Notes: a model not told the origin generated them from the letters alone. A DNA stretch of 64,000 nucleotides from Allobosea vaviloviae (GCF_001298265.1 NZ_LGSZ01000042.1:1-64000); one strand, 5' to 3'. Shown: positions 1 through 8,463, counted from the first letter of the stretch. Program-made: numbers and translations.

Positions 1-2
1 AC

Positions 3-1409
3 ATCGCCCGCGAGCCGCTGAACCCGGTCGATCAGTGGCGGGCGATCGAGCGTCTCGTCGCGCTCGGCTGGACGGAGGAAGCGATCGGCATCGCGCTCGC
101 ACTGCCGGTGCGCCAGATCAAGAAACTCAGGTTGCTGGCGAATGTGCTGCCTGCGATGCTGGACCACATGGCGAAGGGCGATATGCCGGGCGAGCAGCAA
201 CTGCGCGCGATCGCGGCCGCCAATCTCGACGAACAGCGCGAGGTCTGGAAGGCGCAGAAGCCGAAGAAGGGCGACCCGCAGGTATCATGGTGGAGCGTGG
301 CGAACGCTCTGTCGAAGAAGCGCATGTACGCGCGCGACGCGAGTTTTGGTGACGATCTGGCCCAGGCCTATGGGATTTCATGGGTCGAGGATCTCTTCGC
401 GCCGGCCGACGAGGACAGCCGCTACACCACCAATGTCGAGGCGTTCCTCGGCGCCCAGCAGGAATGGATGACCATCCACCTGCCCAAGCGCGGCGTCGTC
501 ACCGACGTCAACAATTTTGGCCAGGTCGTGCTGCCGCCCAAGGCCGAACGTGTCTACGGAAAGCCGGGCAAAAGCGATCGGACGGCGATGTATCTCGACC
601 GTGAGGGCAAGGTGCAGACGGCTCACTTCCGCCTGCCGGAGCCAAAGAAGGCCAAGGGCGCCGACGACGCTGAGGGCGGCGACGACACGATCGTGATGGC
701 TAAGCCACGACCCGACGTGACGCGCAAGGGCGTCGAGATGATCGGCGACCTGCGCACCGATGCGCTGCACGAGGCACTGGCGCGGGCGCCGATCGAGGAC
801 GACACGCTGATGGCGCTGCTCGTGCTCGCGCTCGCTGGTCGCAACATATCGGTCCAGTCCGGCGCGTCCGACGATGTCTACGGGTTTGCCCGGATGGAGC
901 GGCACGCCGTGCAACTCGTCGATGCCGACGGCAAGCTCGCCTTCGACTGCGACACCCTGCGCGTTGCGGCACGGTCGGCCCTGATCGACGTCCTCTCGGC
1001 GCGAGAGAACCGGACCAACAGCGGCATCGTCGCGCGCCTTGCCGGCGACGCAGTCGGCGCGGACGGTTTTCTGCCGACCATGGGCACGGAGGAGTTCCTG
1101 TCGTGTCTGTCGCGCCAGGCGCTGGAGCGCTCCTGCAAGGACACACCTGTGCTTCCTCGCGCCCGGGTTAAGGACACGCGCGCTGCGCTCGTGGAGCATT
1201 TGACGGAGCAGCGGTTCGTCCATCCGTCGGCGGCGTTCGCGCCGACGGCGGCTGAGGTCGCGACCTGGCGCTCGAAGAGCACGGTCGGCGCGGATGACGA
1301 CGCCGACGTCACGGCGGACGATGCTGATATCGGGTCCGGCGATGCCGCTGCACTCGATGACTCTGATCCTGAGGCGATCGACGAGGCCTACCGCGTCGCG
1401 GCGGAATAA
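3..1409 (+). CDS. ParB/Spo0J-like plasmid protein, 5' end outside window
   Basis: The reading frame is open from the left edge, so the N-terminus (where a ParB/Srx nuclease-like domain would sit) is missing. The first visible residues (NPVDQWRAIERLVALGWTEE, then a helix-turn-helix-like stretch ending in RQIKKLRLLANV) look like the central HTH of ParB proteins, and LPAMLDHMAKGDMP fits the segment that follows it. The rest, about 400 residues, is not recognisable beyond an acidic C-terminal tail rich in Asp. Long ParB-domain proteins of this sort are common on rhizobial plasmids beside ardC and DUF736 genes, where they are usually distinct from the ParB that partners ParA. A real parA-parB pair lies at 6662-8360, so this one probably has another DNA-binding or regulatory role. 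A strong hairpin terminator follows. Confidence 0.75.
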   Translation: MAREPLNPVDQWRAIERLVALGWTEEAIGIALALPVRQIKKLRLLANVLPAMLDHMAKGDMPGEQQLRAIAAANLDEQREVWKAQKPKKGDPQVSWWSVANALSKKRMYARDASFGDDLAQAYGISWVEDLFAPADEDSRYTTNVEAFLGAQQEWMTIHLPKRGVVTDVNNFGQVVLPPKAERVYGKPGKSDRTAMYLDREGKVQTAHFRLPEPKKAKGADDAEGGDDTIVMAKPRPDVTRKGVEMIGDLRTDALHEALARAPIEDDTLMALLVLALAGRNISVQSGASDDVYGFARMERHAVQLVDADGKLAFDCDTLRVAARSALIDVLSARENRTNSGIVARLAGDAVGADGFLPTMGTEEFLSCLSRQALERSCKDTPVLPRARVKDTRAALVEHLTEQRFVHPSAAFAPTAAEVATWRSKSTVGADDDADVTADDADIGSGDAAALDDSDPEAIDEAYRVAAE

Positions 1410-1442
1410 CTCCGACCCCCTCACTGACGCCCGATTGACCTC

Positions 1443-1478
1443 CCGCCGCCGGCCTCGTGCCGGCGGCGGTTTCGTTTT
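1443..1478 (+). terminator. Intrinsic terminator after the ParB-like gene
   Basis: An 11-bp perfect G+C stem (CCGCCGCCGGC at 1443-1453, GCCGGCGGCGG at 1459-1469) with a 5-nt loop is followed by TTTCGTTTT. Confidence 0.85.
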
Positions 1479-1505
1479 CACGCCAGCGCCATCACGGAGG
1501 ACAAC

Positions 1506-1807
1506 ATGTCCGCGCACGCAATATTCGATCATGCTCCCATCGGCTCGATCATCTCTTGGTCGGACGTAACGCCGCGGCCACTGGCGCGCTTCACCAAGAG
1601 ACTCGCGGCCTGGCTGACCAGCAATGGCAGGGGCCGGCTAATCCGGAAGCAGCCCGGCAGGAGCATGGGCAATCTCAGCCTGTCCGCCAGCTTCCAGCCG
1701 GCGAGTACGCGGTCGGTCGGTTCGGCTTCGTCATCGATCCGTCCCGTCATGCTGTCTACGCCGGGCCTTCCAGCTTCATCGGCTGGCAGCGCGGGACGTC
1801 GTCGTGA
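1506..1807 (+). pseudogene. Small plasmid protein, apparently frameshifted
   Basis: A good ribosome site (GGAGGACAAC) precedes the ATG at 1506. The first 50 or so residues (MSAHAIFDHAPIGSIISWSD..., then RPLARFTKRLAAW) resemble a small protein family found on alphaproteobacterial plasmids. After about base 1690 this frame becomes Ser/Arg/Pro-rich and would run to 1907, across the start of the next gene. The +2 frame then reads plausibly (GEYAVGRFGFVIDPSRHAVY...) and stops at 1807, overlapping the next start by a few bases as expected for coupled genes. I infer a single frameshift near 1690-1700, either a real mutation or a sequence error. Function unknown. Confidence 0.5.
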
Positions 1808-2130
1808 TGACCGCGCCCGAGACGTTGGCGCAGCTTACTCGCATGGAGGAAGCGCGCCGGCAGGTTCAACGCCAGCTCGAGCTGATCGACCGGCAGATTG
1901 CGCGTAGGGCGACCGCACTGGTCCCGCAGCGGCGCAGGCGGCAAGGCCAGCGGCAAAGCGAGAGCTCCGGCGCGTGCATGGCTCTGGAGCGCTATCGCGC
2001 GACCCTTGCTGCGCTGATGGCTGAGCGTCAGCCTGAGATCGACGCGCTGTCGCGCAAACTTGCGCGGCAGGACCGGGCCATCGCCGCCCATTGCGAGCGT
2101 CATCGAATGTTTGCTGCGCGCGCGGCGTGA
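1807..2130 (+). CDS. Hypothetical coiled-coil plasmid protein, 107 aa
   Basis: The ATG at 1807 (or GTG at 1804) overlaps the stop of the preceding frame, suggesting translational coupling. The product is rich in Arg, Gln, Glu and Ala with heptad-like runs (RMEEARRQVQRQLELIDRQI and later AERQPEIDALSRKLARQDRA), so two helices forming a coiled coil are likely. I see no enzymatic motif and no membrane segment. Not recognised as a named family. Its place among plasmid maintenance genes suggests an accessory role only. Confidence 0.55.
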   Translation: MTAPETLAQLTRMEEARRQVQRQLELIDRQIARRATALVPQRRRRQGQRQSESSGACMALERYRATLAALMAERQPEIDALSRKLARQDRAIAAHCERHRMFAARAA

Positions 2131-2529
2131 CAGGGCAACTCGATCTGGCGCTTTGCTGGTTCGTCAGGCCCACAACGGTCGGCGGCGCGTAGCGGCGAGG
2201 TTCTGTCGGCCGTCTTCGGGTGCCTCGCGGCCGCCAAACGGGCGTGCCCTCGTCCTCTCGGGTTTGCTGCGGTCTGAACCGTCGGCCAGGCGCTTCAAGG
2301 CCGCGTGCCGCGCCGCGTGGCGGCCCGCCTTCGCCGATCTCGCAGACGAGGCGCCGCGTCCTTCGCGAGGGCTTACGCCCTGCTTGCCCGCCAGCCCCGT
2401 CCGCTCGCCTGGCATAGGCCGGGCCCTGATGCGCCAGGGCATTCGACGGTTCGGATCGACCGCACCCGAGGGGACAACGGCCAAGCGCCGATCCGGCTCC
2501 GAGGGTGCAACCGAATAAAGGACTTTCCC
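2131..2529. other. Gene-free stretch, possible long leader
   Basis: No convincing gene. The open frame at 2060-2518 is Arg/Ser/Pro-rich and overlaps the preceding gene, so I treat it as noise. The stretch may be the promoter and a long 5' leader of the gene at 2530. Similarly long non-coding stretches precede ardC, DUF736 and the 68-aa gene in this backbone. Confidence 0.5.
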
Positions 2530-3117
2530 ATGCCCAAGACCGCACATTCACCCCGCCAGACCGCCCGCGTCATTCCGCTCCGCAAGGGCACGACCATCGA
2601 CATGACCCGGCTCGCCTGCCCCGACCAGCAACAGGCGCTCCTCATTGCTGAGAGCTTCGGGCTCCCGGTCCTCGACGGCGAGGGCATCCGCGACTTGCAC
2701 GAGCGGTTGATCGTGGAGACCGCGGCGAGCCTGCAGGACGGGCTCGGCGAGCGGGCGATGCAGATCCACCTGCAGCGCATCGTCGGCGCCTATGTCGGTT
2801 CGGCCCATGGCGCCGGGCAGTTCTACTCCCGCGCGGTCACCGAGGCGCGGGACGCCACCGCCAAATCGGCCTGCGATGCTCGCGACGAGGATGTCGATGG
2901 CCCGGTCGGCTTCGACGGTCCAGCCCAGCGCAAACGCGAGTTCGCGGCCGACATGGGCGTCCAGGCGCATGCACTGCTTATGGCCGCAGAAGGTGCAGTT
3001 ACGGCTTACGAGCAGGTCATCGGCGAACGATGGAAGCCCTTCGAGCGAGCAGCGGAAACCGCCGGGCCATCCGTCGATCGCAAGGCGGCGGCAGTTCAGA
3101 TGGCGGCGTTCGGCTGA
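2530..3117 (+). CDS. Conserved plasmid protein of unknown function, 195 aa
   Basis: The ATG at 2530 follows an AAAGGA ribosome site; the frame stays open farther upstream, but that part has no protein-like character. The product is soluble and Ala/Glu-rich, with the helical stretch LIVETAASLQDGLGERAMQI in the middle and further helices (QRKREFAADMGVQAHALLMA) near the C-terminus. No catalytic motif or membrane segment. The context of ParB-like, ardC and DUF736 genes is the usual backbone of alphaproteobacterial plasmids and integrative elements. A hairpin terminator follows directly. I do not recognise the family. Confidence 0.65.
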   Translation: MPKTAHSPRQTARVIPLRKGTTIDMTRLACPDQQQALLIAESFGLPVLDGEGIRDLHERLIVETAASLQDGLGERAMQIHLQRIVGAYVGSAHGAGQFYSRAVTEARDATAKSACDARDEDVDGPVGFDGPAQRKREFAADMGVQAHALLMAAEGAVTAYEQVIGERWKPFERAAETAGPSVDRKAAAVQMAAFG

Positions 3118-3122
3118 GGCTT

Positions 3123-3156
3123 GGCGAGCGGGGCGTCAGCCCCGCTCGCCATCTCT
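3123..3156 (+). terminator. Hairpin terminator
   Basis: A perfect 12-bp stem (GGCGAGCGGGGC at 3123-3134, GCCCCGCTCGCC at 3139-3150) with a 4-nt loop lies 5 bases after the stop at 3117. The tail is only weakly T-rich. It lies between this gene and the convergent toxin gene, so it may act in both directions. Confidence 0.7.
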
Positions 3157-3181
3157 ACGGTCCGTGCGATCGGACCACCGT

Positions 3182-3655
3182 TCACCGCGCTCTTTTTCCG
3201 GCAGGCCGAAGCGGAAACCGTTCCGGATTATCATTCCACGGATCGAACACCACCGCGCCGGTCGCGCCGACATCCTTGGTGTTGCGTGTCACGAGATAGA
3301 GATCGTGCTCGATCGCGGTTGCGGCCAGCATTGTGTCGATCACAGGCGGTGGATGTCCGCTTGCCAGCCTACTCTCTCCCGACATCCGCCCCCAGGCCAG
3401 CACGACCGGGTTGCTGACGCCGAGCATCCGATCCTGGAATCGTTGCGCCAGAGCGTCTCGGGCGGCCTTGTATCTCGGCCGGTCGGGATGATCGGGCGCT
3501 AGGTTGAAAATCCCCTTGTCGTATTCGGCCAGCGTCAGGATGCTGATGAAGAAGCTGTCCTCGGGCTGGTCGCGCGCCCATGCCTTCACCGACGGCGCGC
3601 CGTTGGGATTGATCAGTGCGGCGACGACGTTGGTGTCGAGAAGCCAGCCTTTCAA
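3182..3655 (-). CDS. vapC: VapC/FitB-like PIN-domain toxin
   Basis: PIN-domain ribonucleases cut RNA (often tRNA or rRNA) when freed from their antitoxin. The 157-residue product shows the family's acidic residues in order: LLDTNVVAAL near the N-terminus, TLAEYDKGIF around residue 43, then DTMLAATAIEHDLYLVTRNT with the later Asp residues near 105-125. It starts inside the last codons of the upstream antitoxin gene (4-bp overlap at 3652-3655), the usual antitoxin-first arrangement. Likely role is stabilisation of the plasmid or island. The VapC superfamily is clear; the subfamily and RNA target are not. Confidence 0.9.
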   Translation of the reverse strand: MKGWLLDTNVVAALINPNGAPSVKAWARDQPEDSFFISILTLAEYDKGIFNLAPDHPDRPRYKAARDALAQRFQDRMLGVSNPVVLAWGRMSGESRLASGHPPPVIDTMLAATAIEHDLYLVTRNTKDVGATGAVVFDPWNDNPERFPLRPAGKRAR

Positions 3656-3918
3656 AGTTCGACGTCCCGCCCGAAATCCGCTTCGCGGGCTAAGTTGAGC
3701 CCGTCCAGATGCAGGCTCTCCATGAACTCGACGAAGGGCGCCTGCGGCTCTTGCGGAACCAGACGCTCGAATTCCTCGACGCTCATGACCACGACCGCGT
3801 CATGGCCTCGCACGCTCACCCGCTGCGGCCCCACGGTCCGAGCGTGACGCACGACTTCGCTGAAGCGAGCTTTTGCGTCTTCGAGCTTCCATCGTCCTTG
3901 AGGTATTGCCTTGGCCAT
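3652..3918 (-). CDS. Phd/YefM-family antitoxin
   Basis: This 88-residue protein has the typical N-terminal DNA-binding part of Phd/YefM antitoxins (WKLEDAKARFSEVVRHA, then GPQRVSVRGHDAVVVMSVEEFERL). The acidic C-terminal tail (FVEFMESLHLDGLNLAREAD) would wrap the VapC toxin. It overlaps the toxin gene by 4 bp, so the two are coupled. Such antitoxins repress their own operon; the tandem repeat at 3949-3964 is a candidate operator. Confidence 0.9.
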   Translation of the reverse strand: MAKAIPQGRWKLEDAKARFSEVVRHARTVGPQRVSVRGHDAVVVMSVEEFERLVPQEPQAPFVEFMESLHLDGLNLAREADFGRDVEL

Positions 3919-3948
3919 TCACGCAGCTCTTTTCGTCATGATATTCGA

Positions 3949-3964
3949 GCTAGTCAGCTAGTCA
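3949..3964. promoter_or_regulatory. Tandem 8-bp repeat upstream of the antitoxin
   Basis: GCTAGTCA occurs twice in direct succession, 31-46 bp upstream of the antitoxin start codon on the minus strand. The position suits an autoregulatory operator. This is inference from location only. Confidence 0.4.
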
Positions 3965-4209
3965 GAAGATAGCGGCTCTCGGCCGTCGGCGCCAGCCCCG
4001 TCGAAGTGCGATTATTGTGAGCGGTTGGCAGGCGCTTCGATCGCGACCCGTCCCGATCCACGGTCTTAGCCGGGACGGCATCGGCTGCAACGGCTTTGCC
4101 GTCTTCCACTTCGTTCCAGCCCTTCGGGTGCAGCCATCGCCTGACCCCCGGCTTTTCGACCGCCGTGACGGGGTCGCGATCGGCGCGATCTCCACAAGGA
4201 GGTTGGATC

Positions 4210-5136
4210 ATGAGCAGGTCAGAAGACAAACCGCGCGCGGACATTTATGCTCGGATCACCGACAGGATCGTCGCGGAACTGGAAAGGGGCGTGCGTCCCT
4301 GGATGCAGCCATGGCGTTCAGGCAGTGGCAACGGAAGCGTGACACGGCCGCTGCGGCATAACGGGTTGCCATATAGCGGGATGAACGTGCTCTTGCTCTG
4401 GTCTGAGGCTGCGGCGCGCGGCTTCGCCTCCCCGGTCTGGATGACATTCAAGCAGGCGCTCGAACTCGGCGGCGCTGTCCGCAAGGGCGAGACCGGTTCG
4501 ATGGTTGTCTTCGCGAGCCGTTTCAAGAAAACCGAGACCGATGCCGCCGGCGACGCGGTCGATCGCGATATTCCGTTCCTCAAATCCTACACGGTCTTCA
4601 ACGCCGAGCAGATCGATGGCCTACCCGACCACCATCGCGGGCAGGCTGAACCGTCGCGCGATCCGATCGAGCGGATCGACCATGCCGATCGCTTCTTCGC
4701 CCAAACCGGCGCCGTCATCCGACATGGTGGCAACCGCGCCTACTACTGCCCGGCGACCGACCACATCCAGATGCCGCCTTTCGCGACGTTTCGCGATGGA
4801 GCGTCTTATGTCGCGACGCTGAGCCACGAGGCGGCCCATTGGACAGCAGCCCCGCATCGCGTGAACCGCGATCTCAGCCGCTACGGCAAGGATCGCAGCG
4901 AGAGGGCGCGCGAGGAGCTGATCGCGGAACTTGGAAGCTGCTTCCTCTGCGCCGATCTCGGCCTTGTGCCGGAGCTGGAGCCGCGTCCAGATCACGCCAG
5001 CTATCTCGCTTCCTGGTTGCGGGTTCTGTCGAACGACAAGCGCTTCATCTTTTCGGCCGCGGCGCATGCGCAGCGGGCCGTCGCCTATCTGCATAGCCTC
5101 CAGCCGGAGGCAAGCTCAATCGCGGAGGCTGCATGA
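4210..5136 (+). CDS. ardC: ArdC-type antirestriction protein
   Basis: ArdC proteins bind single-stranded DNA and protect an incoming plasmid from restriction. The 308-residue product has the N-terminal ssDNA-binding domain (from DIYARITDRIVAELERGVRPW to about residue 130, including RHNGLPYSGMNVLLLW) and a C-terminal zinc-metallopeptidase-like domain with HEAAH in the run SHEAAHWTAAPHRVNRDLSR. A strong AAGGAGG ribosome site precedes the ATG at 4210; the longer open frame upstream lacks one. The length matches the family. Its position fits a leading region, entering the recipient early if transfer starts at the predicted oriT near 8.55 kb (see findings). Confidence 0.93.
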   Translation: MSRSEDKPRADIYARITDRIVAELERGVRPWMQPWRSGSGNGSVTRPLRHNGLPYSGMNVLLLWSEAAARGFASPVWMTFKQALELGGAVRKGETGSMVVFASRFKKTETDAAGDAVDRDIPFLKSYTVFNAEQIDGLPDHHRGQAEPSRDPIERIDHADRFFAQTGAVIRHGGNRAYYCPATDHIQMPPFATFRDGASYVATLSHEAAHWTAAPHRVNRDLSRYGKDRSERAREELIAELGSCFLCADLGLVPELEPRPDHASYLASWLRVLSNDKRFIFSAAAHAQRAVAYLHSLQPEASSIAEAA

Positions 5137-5489
5137 ATGCTCGAGCTCGATGATGCCGGAGCCAGGTCGGGAATTGCGGCGAGTACTATCGCCTTCCGTA
5201 TCCCGGGCGTCTGCTGGGCCTGGCGTCCACTGCGTCCTCGATGGGCATGTCTGACCGGAGGCCGTCGTCGCTGGCGCGCCGTCTCGCTCTCACACCTGCA
5301 ACGGCCGTCCACGACTTTCTTCCCCTGGGCCCTGCGGTCCCATTCCTCGCGGGACAAGAAAGCCGCTCCCGTCCGTCCTTCACTGCGTTGCGGTCCCTTC
5401 AGGATGCAGGTCGATCGCCTCCGGTCCTTCGACTGCCATCGAGGCCGCGATGGGCGCAAGGCCTCGACCAACCAGAAGGAATTACGACA
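5137..5489. other. Gene-free leader between ardC and the DUF736 gene
   Basis: No credible gene. Open frames here are Arg/Ser/Pro-rich shadows. The bases just before 5490 contain an AAGGAATT ribosome site for the next gene. It may hold a promoter, but I see no clear motif. Confidence 0.5.
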
Positions 5490-5798
5490 ATGGCGATCAT
5501 CGGCAGCTTCACCTCGAACGGCGACGGCTTTAACGGGATGATCAAGACCCTCAACCTCAACGTCAAAGCCAAGATGGTGCGTCCTGAGCGTCCATCCGAG
5601 AAGGGCCCAGCCTTCCGCATCCTCGCAGGCGCTGTCGAGTTCGGCGCTGCCTGGCAGAAGACCTCGACCGAGGGGCGCGACTATCTCTCGGTCAAGCTCG
5701 ACGATCCCAGCTTCCCGGCCGCGATCTACGCCACGCTAATCGAGGTCGAGGGCACGGATGGCCTCCAGCTCATCTGGTCCCGGCCGACCCGCGACTGA
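5490..5798 (+). CDS. DUF736 family plasmid protein
   Basis: The 102-residue product begins [20 protein letters not shown] and continues with [13 protein letters not shown] and [18 protein letters not shown], the hallmark pattern of DUF736 proteins, and its length matches. These small proteins are almost universal in alphaproteobacterial plasmid and integrative-element backbones; their function is unknown. An AAGGAATTACGACA ribosome site supports the ATG at 5490. A strong terminator follows. Confidence 0.93.
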   Translation: MAIIGSFTSNGDGFNGMIKTLNLNVKAKMVRPERPSEKGPAFRILAGAVEFGAAWQKTSTEGRDYLSVKLDDPSFPAAIYATLIEVEGTDGLQLIWSRPTRD

Positions 5799-5812
5799 GG
5801 CTAGCCCAAGAT

Positions 5813-5845
5813 GGCCCCGCCGCGAGGCGGGGCCAATCCTTTTGG
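5813..5845 (+). terminator. Intrinsic terminator after DUF736 gene
   Basis: A perfect 9-bp stem (GGCCCCGCC at 5813-5821, GGCGGGGCC at 5826-5834) with a GCGA loop is followed by AATCCTTTT. Confidence 0.88.
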
Positions 5846-5899
5846 ACTTTGGCTGCGTCGGCGCGCCGGTCCCGCCATTTCCCAGCGCGCAAGTGCGGA

Positions 5900-5990
5900 T
5901 GTGGTTTGAACCACACCTCACTCGATGAAGCGGTCGGCGGGCGCATTGTGGTTCAAACCACACTTTCGGCAATTGGTGGTTCAAACCACA
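5900..5990. repeat. parS: Cluster of three 16-bp palindromes, likely ParB sites
   Basis: Three copies of a dyad with 7-bp arms lie at 5900-5915 (TGTGGTTTGAACCACA), 5947-5962 (TGTGGTTCAAACCACA) and about 5975-5990 (same core, first base changed). Start-to-start spacing is 47 and about 28 bp. They lie in non-coding DNA upstream of a 68-aa gene and parA-parB. Further copies occur at 6565, 8389 and (degenerate) 10217, always between genes. The pattern suits a partition centromere or operators for the KorB-like ParB encoded at 7410. The ParB assignment is inference. Confidence 0.7.
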
Positions 5991-6236
5991 TCTCGATCCT
6001 CGCACGCTCCAAGCCGTGTCAGCCACCCTGGTGCTTCCTGTGCGAGCTGGAGGGGCTCTCTGGTCGGCCCATGATACGGCCGGCGGAGCCCGCCTCAAGG
6101 ACGCGCGGTGCCCCCAAAATGCTTCGCATTTCGGCTCCCCCTCGCGCCGCCTCCGGCGGTCGGCTGCGCCGATCCTTGACCCGGTCTCCGCCGACGCGTG
6201 GTGCGCCTTCGTCCATTCGAGACGAAGGAGGTTCTC

Positions 6237-6443
6237 ATGACCATGCCGATCGATCAGCAGATTGCCGAACTCAAGGCCGAACTGAACAATGCTTGCCTGA
6301 CGCCGCGCGAGCGGCGCGAAGCGCAGCGCGAGCTGGAATTCCTGTCCGAGCAGGATCGCGGCGAAGAGGAAGCGGTGTACTTCGCGGAGGTCGAGGGCTG
6401 GGCTGCGGGCCACGCGGTGGATCTGGCAGCGCTGCCGTTCTGA
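6237..6443 (+). CDS. Small hypothetical protein, 68 aa
   Basis: A strong GAAGGAGG ribosome site precedes the ATG at 6237. The 68 residues are acidic and helical (MPIDQQIAELKAELNNACLT, then RERREAQRELEFLSEQDRGE), with no Cys pair, membrane span or catalytic motif. It lies between the palindrome cluster and parA on the same strand, so it may belong to the partition or copy-control region. Not recognised as a named family. Confidence 0.65.
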   Translation: MTMPIDQQIAELKAELNNACLTPRERREAQRELEFLSEQDRGEEEAVYFAEVEGWAAGHAVDLAALPF

Positions 6444-6562
6444 GGATCACGAATCGAACTTTCCGGTCTGACGCGACACGCGTCGGGCCGGCTTTTCGCA
6501 TGTTGCCCGCGCCTGCGCTTGCTTCGCTGCGCGCAGGCGAGCTGTCCATGGCGCCTCGCCGC

Positions 6563-6582
6563 GGTGTGGTTTGAACCACACC
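6563..6582. repeat. Palindrome copy upstream of parA
   Basis: GGTGTGGTTTGAACCACACC extends the shared 16-bp dyad to 9-bp arms. It lies about 80 bp before the parA start, the position expected of an operator for partition autoregulation. Confidence 0.7.
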
Positions 6583-6661
6583 GTCACGTCATCGCCGCGA
6601 TCGGCCGTCAGAAGGCGTCGCGCATCGGAATTGTCGGGACCAGCGTCATGTCGCGTTCGCC

Positions 6662-7405
6662 ATGAAGACCATCGTGATCAACAACCAGAAAGGCGGCGTC
6701 GGCAAGACGACGCTCGCTGTCCACCTTGCCTGGCACCTTGCCGAGACCGGCGGTCGCGTGCTGCTGATCGACGCGGATGCCCAAGGCAACGCCACCGACA
6801 CGATGAAGCGGCATCGCGGCGACGTCACCGCCGCCGAGCTGTTTCGACAGGGCAGGGCTCCAGTCACTGGTGGGGTAGATGGCATCACACTCGCGGCCTC
6901 GGACAGCTCCCTCACCGATGTCGACCGTGGCGACGCCGCCGGCATCCAGCAATTCCGCGACAACCTCCGGGCCGGCAGCGCGGCGTTCGACGTGTGCGTC
7001 ATCGACACGCCGCCCTCGCTGGGTTTGCGCAGCGTGGCCGCGCTGGTCGCCGCGACGCATGTACTGTCGCCGATCTATCTCGAGGATTACTCGGTGAAGG
7101 GTGTGAAAGGCCTGCTCCAGACCGTGATCGGCGTGCAGCAGCGCTATGGCCGCTCCGACATGAAGTTTCTGGGGCTGCTGCCGTCGAACTTCAACACGAA
7201 GTCGCCGCGCCAGCGGGCGCATCTCGACCAGCTTCTGCGCGAAGCGGGCAAGTACGTCTTTCCTGGCCACATCGTCGCGCGCGACGGCTATGCCGAGGCG
7301 GTGGCGGAGGGCGTTCCCGTCTGGACATTGAAGAAGCGCTCGGCGCAGGAGGCCGGTAGGGAAATCCGCACCGTGCTGTCGCGCATCGTCGAGCAGATGG
7401 GGTGA
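6662..7405 (+). CDS. parA: ParA partition ATPase
   Basis: ParA forms ATP-dependent patterns on the nucleoid that move the ParB-bound plasmid. The 247-residue product has the deviant Walker A motif KGGVGKTT at residues 10-17, the A' motif DADAQGN near 38-44, and CVIDTPPSLGL as Walker B. It lacks an N-terminal DNA-binding extension, so it is a short ParA (type Ib-like or IncC-like). parB follows after 4 bp. A copy of the shared palindrome lies upstream at 6563-6582. Confidence 0.95.
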   Translation: MKTIVINNQKGGVGKTTLAVHLAWHLAETGGRVLLIDADAQGNATDTMKRHRGDVTAAELFRQGRAPVTGGVDGITLAASDSSLTDVDRGDAAGIQQFRDNLRAGSAAFDVCVIDTPPSLGLRSVAALVAATHVLSPIYLEDYSVKGVKGLLQTVIGVQQRYGRSDMKFLGLLPSNFNTKSPRQRAHLDQLLREAGKYVFPGHIVARDGYAEAVAEGVPVWTLKKRSAQEAGREIRTVLSRIVEQMG

Positions 7406-7409
7406 TGGC

Positions 7410-8360
7410 ATGGCGCTGGATCTGAGCTTCAAGGACCTTGCCGACGTCGCTGTCGGCGATGCGTCTGACGGTCGGCCGCTCAAGGTCGCGCTGGACCTGA
7501 TCGACGAGGATCCCGACCAGCCGCGGCGCGAGTTTCGCGAGGAAGAGCTTCAGAATCTTGCGGCGTCGATCCGGATTGAGGGCATCCTCCAGCCGATCGT
7601 GGTCAGGCGCTCGCCGCAGGCTGGCCGGTTCATCATCGTGATGGGCGCACGGCGCTACCGGGCGGCGAAGATCGCCGATCTCGTCGAAGCTCCGATTTTT
7701 GTTCGGGACGCGGATGAAGCGAACCCCTACGCCCAGATGATCGAGAACATCCAGCGTGACGATCTGAAAGCCAACGAGATCGCACGTTTCATAACGGAGC
7801 GGCTTGAGGCGGGTGAGAAGCAGACCGAAATCGCGCGACGTCTCGGCAAACCGCGCGACTGGGTTTCGCGCTATGGCGCGGTCCCGAAGATGCCGCCTTT
7901 CCTACAGGAGATGCTGGCGACGAGTTCGATCCGGGCGGTCTACGAACTCTATCAGGCCTGGCGGCAGGAGCCGAACGATGTCGAGCGCGCGGTCGAGGAT
8001 CGTACGGCCTTCACCGATGCCCAAGCGCGCGAGTTAGCGGCGAGGGTTCGCTCATCCGGCACGCCATTAGGAGCGATCGATGCGAAAGCCGACGAGCCGG
8101 TTGGCTCGATGGAGAGCGCTGAGCCCAGTCATCGACCCGACCGGAGTGCGCGCGCTTCAGCAGCGACGGCGCCGCAAGCGTGTCCTGCTGCAAAGGGTGT
8201 GGCTGTCGTGCGGGTCCGTGTCGGCAAGCGATATGGTGCTTTGGTGCTCGATGACACGACGGCGAGCGGCCAAGGGTTCGCGCGCGTCTCGTTCGATGAC
8301 GGGTCGGTCGAGGATGCCAGCGTGGCCGCGCTTCGGATCGAAGCGGTTCTCATCGGCTAA
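7410..8360 (+). CDS. parB: ParB partition protein, KorB-like
   Basis: The 316-residue protein begins with a ParB N-terminal domain (DPDQPRREFREEELQNLAAS, GILQPIVVR, then the box GRFIIVMGARRYRAAKIADL and ENIQRDDLKANEIARFI). A helix-turn-helix follows near residues 130-160 (GEKQTEIARRLGKPRDWVSR). The C-terminal 60 residues (VVRVRVGKRYGALVLDDT...ARVSFDDGSVEDASVAALRI) look like the SH3-like dimerisation domain of KorB. KorB proteins act both as partition protein and global plasmid repressor, which would explain palindromes scattered between genes here. The start is 4 bp after parA. Confidence 0.93.
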   Translation: MALDLSFKDLADVAVGDASDGRPLKVALDLIDEDPDQPRREFREEELQNLAASIRIEGILQPIVVRRSPQAGRFIIVMGARRYRAAKIADLVEAPIFVRDADEANPYAQMIENIQRDDLKANEIARFITERLEAGEKQTEIARRLGKPRDWVSRYGAVPKMPPFLQEMLATSSIRAVYELYQAWRQEPNDVERAVEDRTAFTDAQARELAARVRSSGTPLGAIDAKADEPVGSMESAEPSHRPDRSARASAATAPQACPAAKGVAVVRVRVGKRYGALVLDDTTASGQGFARVSFDDGSVEDASVAALRIEAVLIG

Positions 8361-8386
8361 CACTGCGATACGAGCGCCTCGCTCAG

Positions 8387-8406
8387 AGTGTGGTTTGAAC
8401 CACACT
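8387..8406. repeat. Palindrome copy after parB
   Basis: AGTGTGGTTTGAACCACACT is a 9-bp-arm version of the shared dyad, 27 bp after the parB stop and upstream of the mobilisation genes. Confidence 0.7.
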
Positions 8407-8463
8407 GCTTCATTCCAAGGCGGTCTCATTTCCTAAGCCAGCGACAGCATCGCCGGTTTGCTG

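Noticed and set aside
5900..5990. Possible CRISPR array from three repeats
   Set aside because: Repeats are 16-bp palindromes with unequal, short spacing (47 and 28 bp) and other copies are scattered over 4 kb; no cas genes are present.
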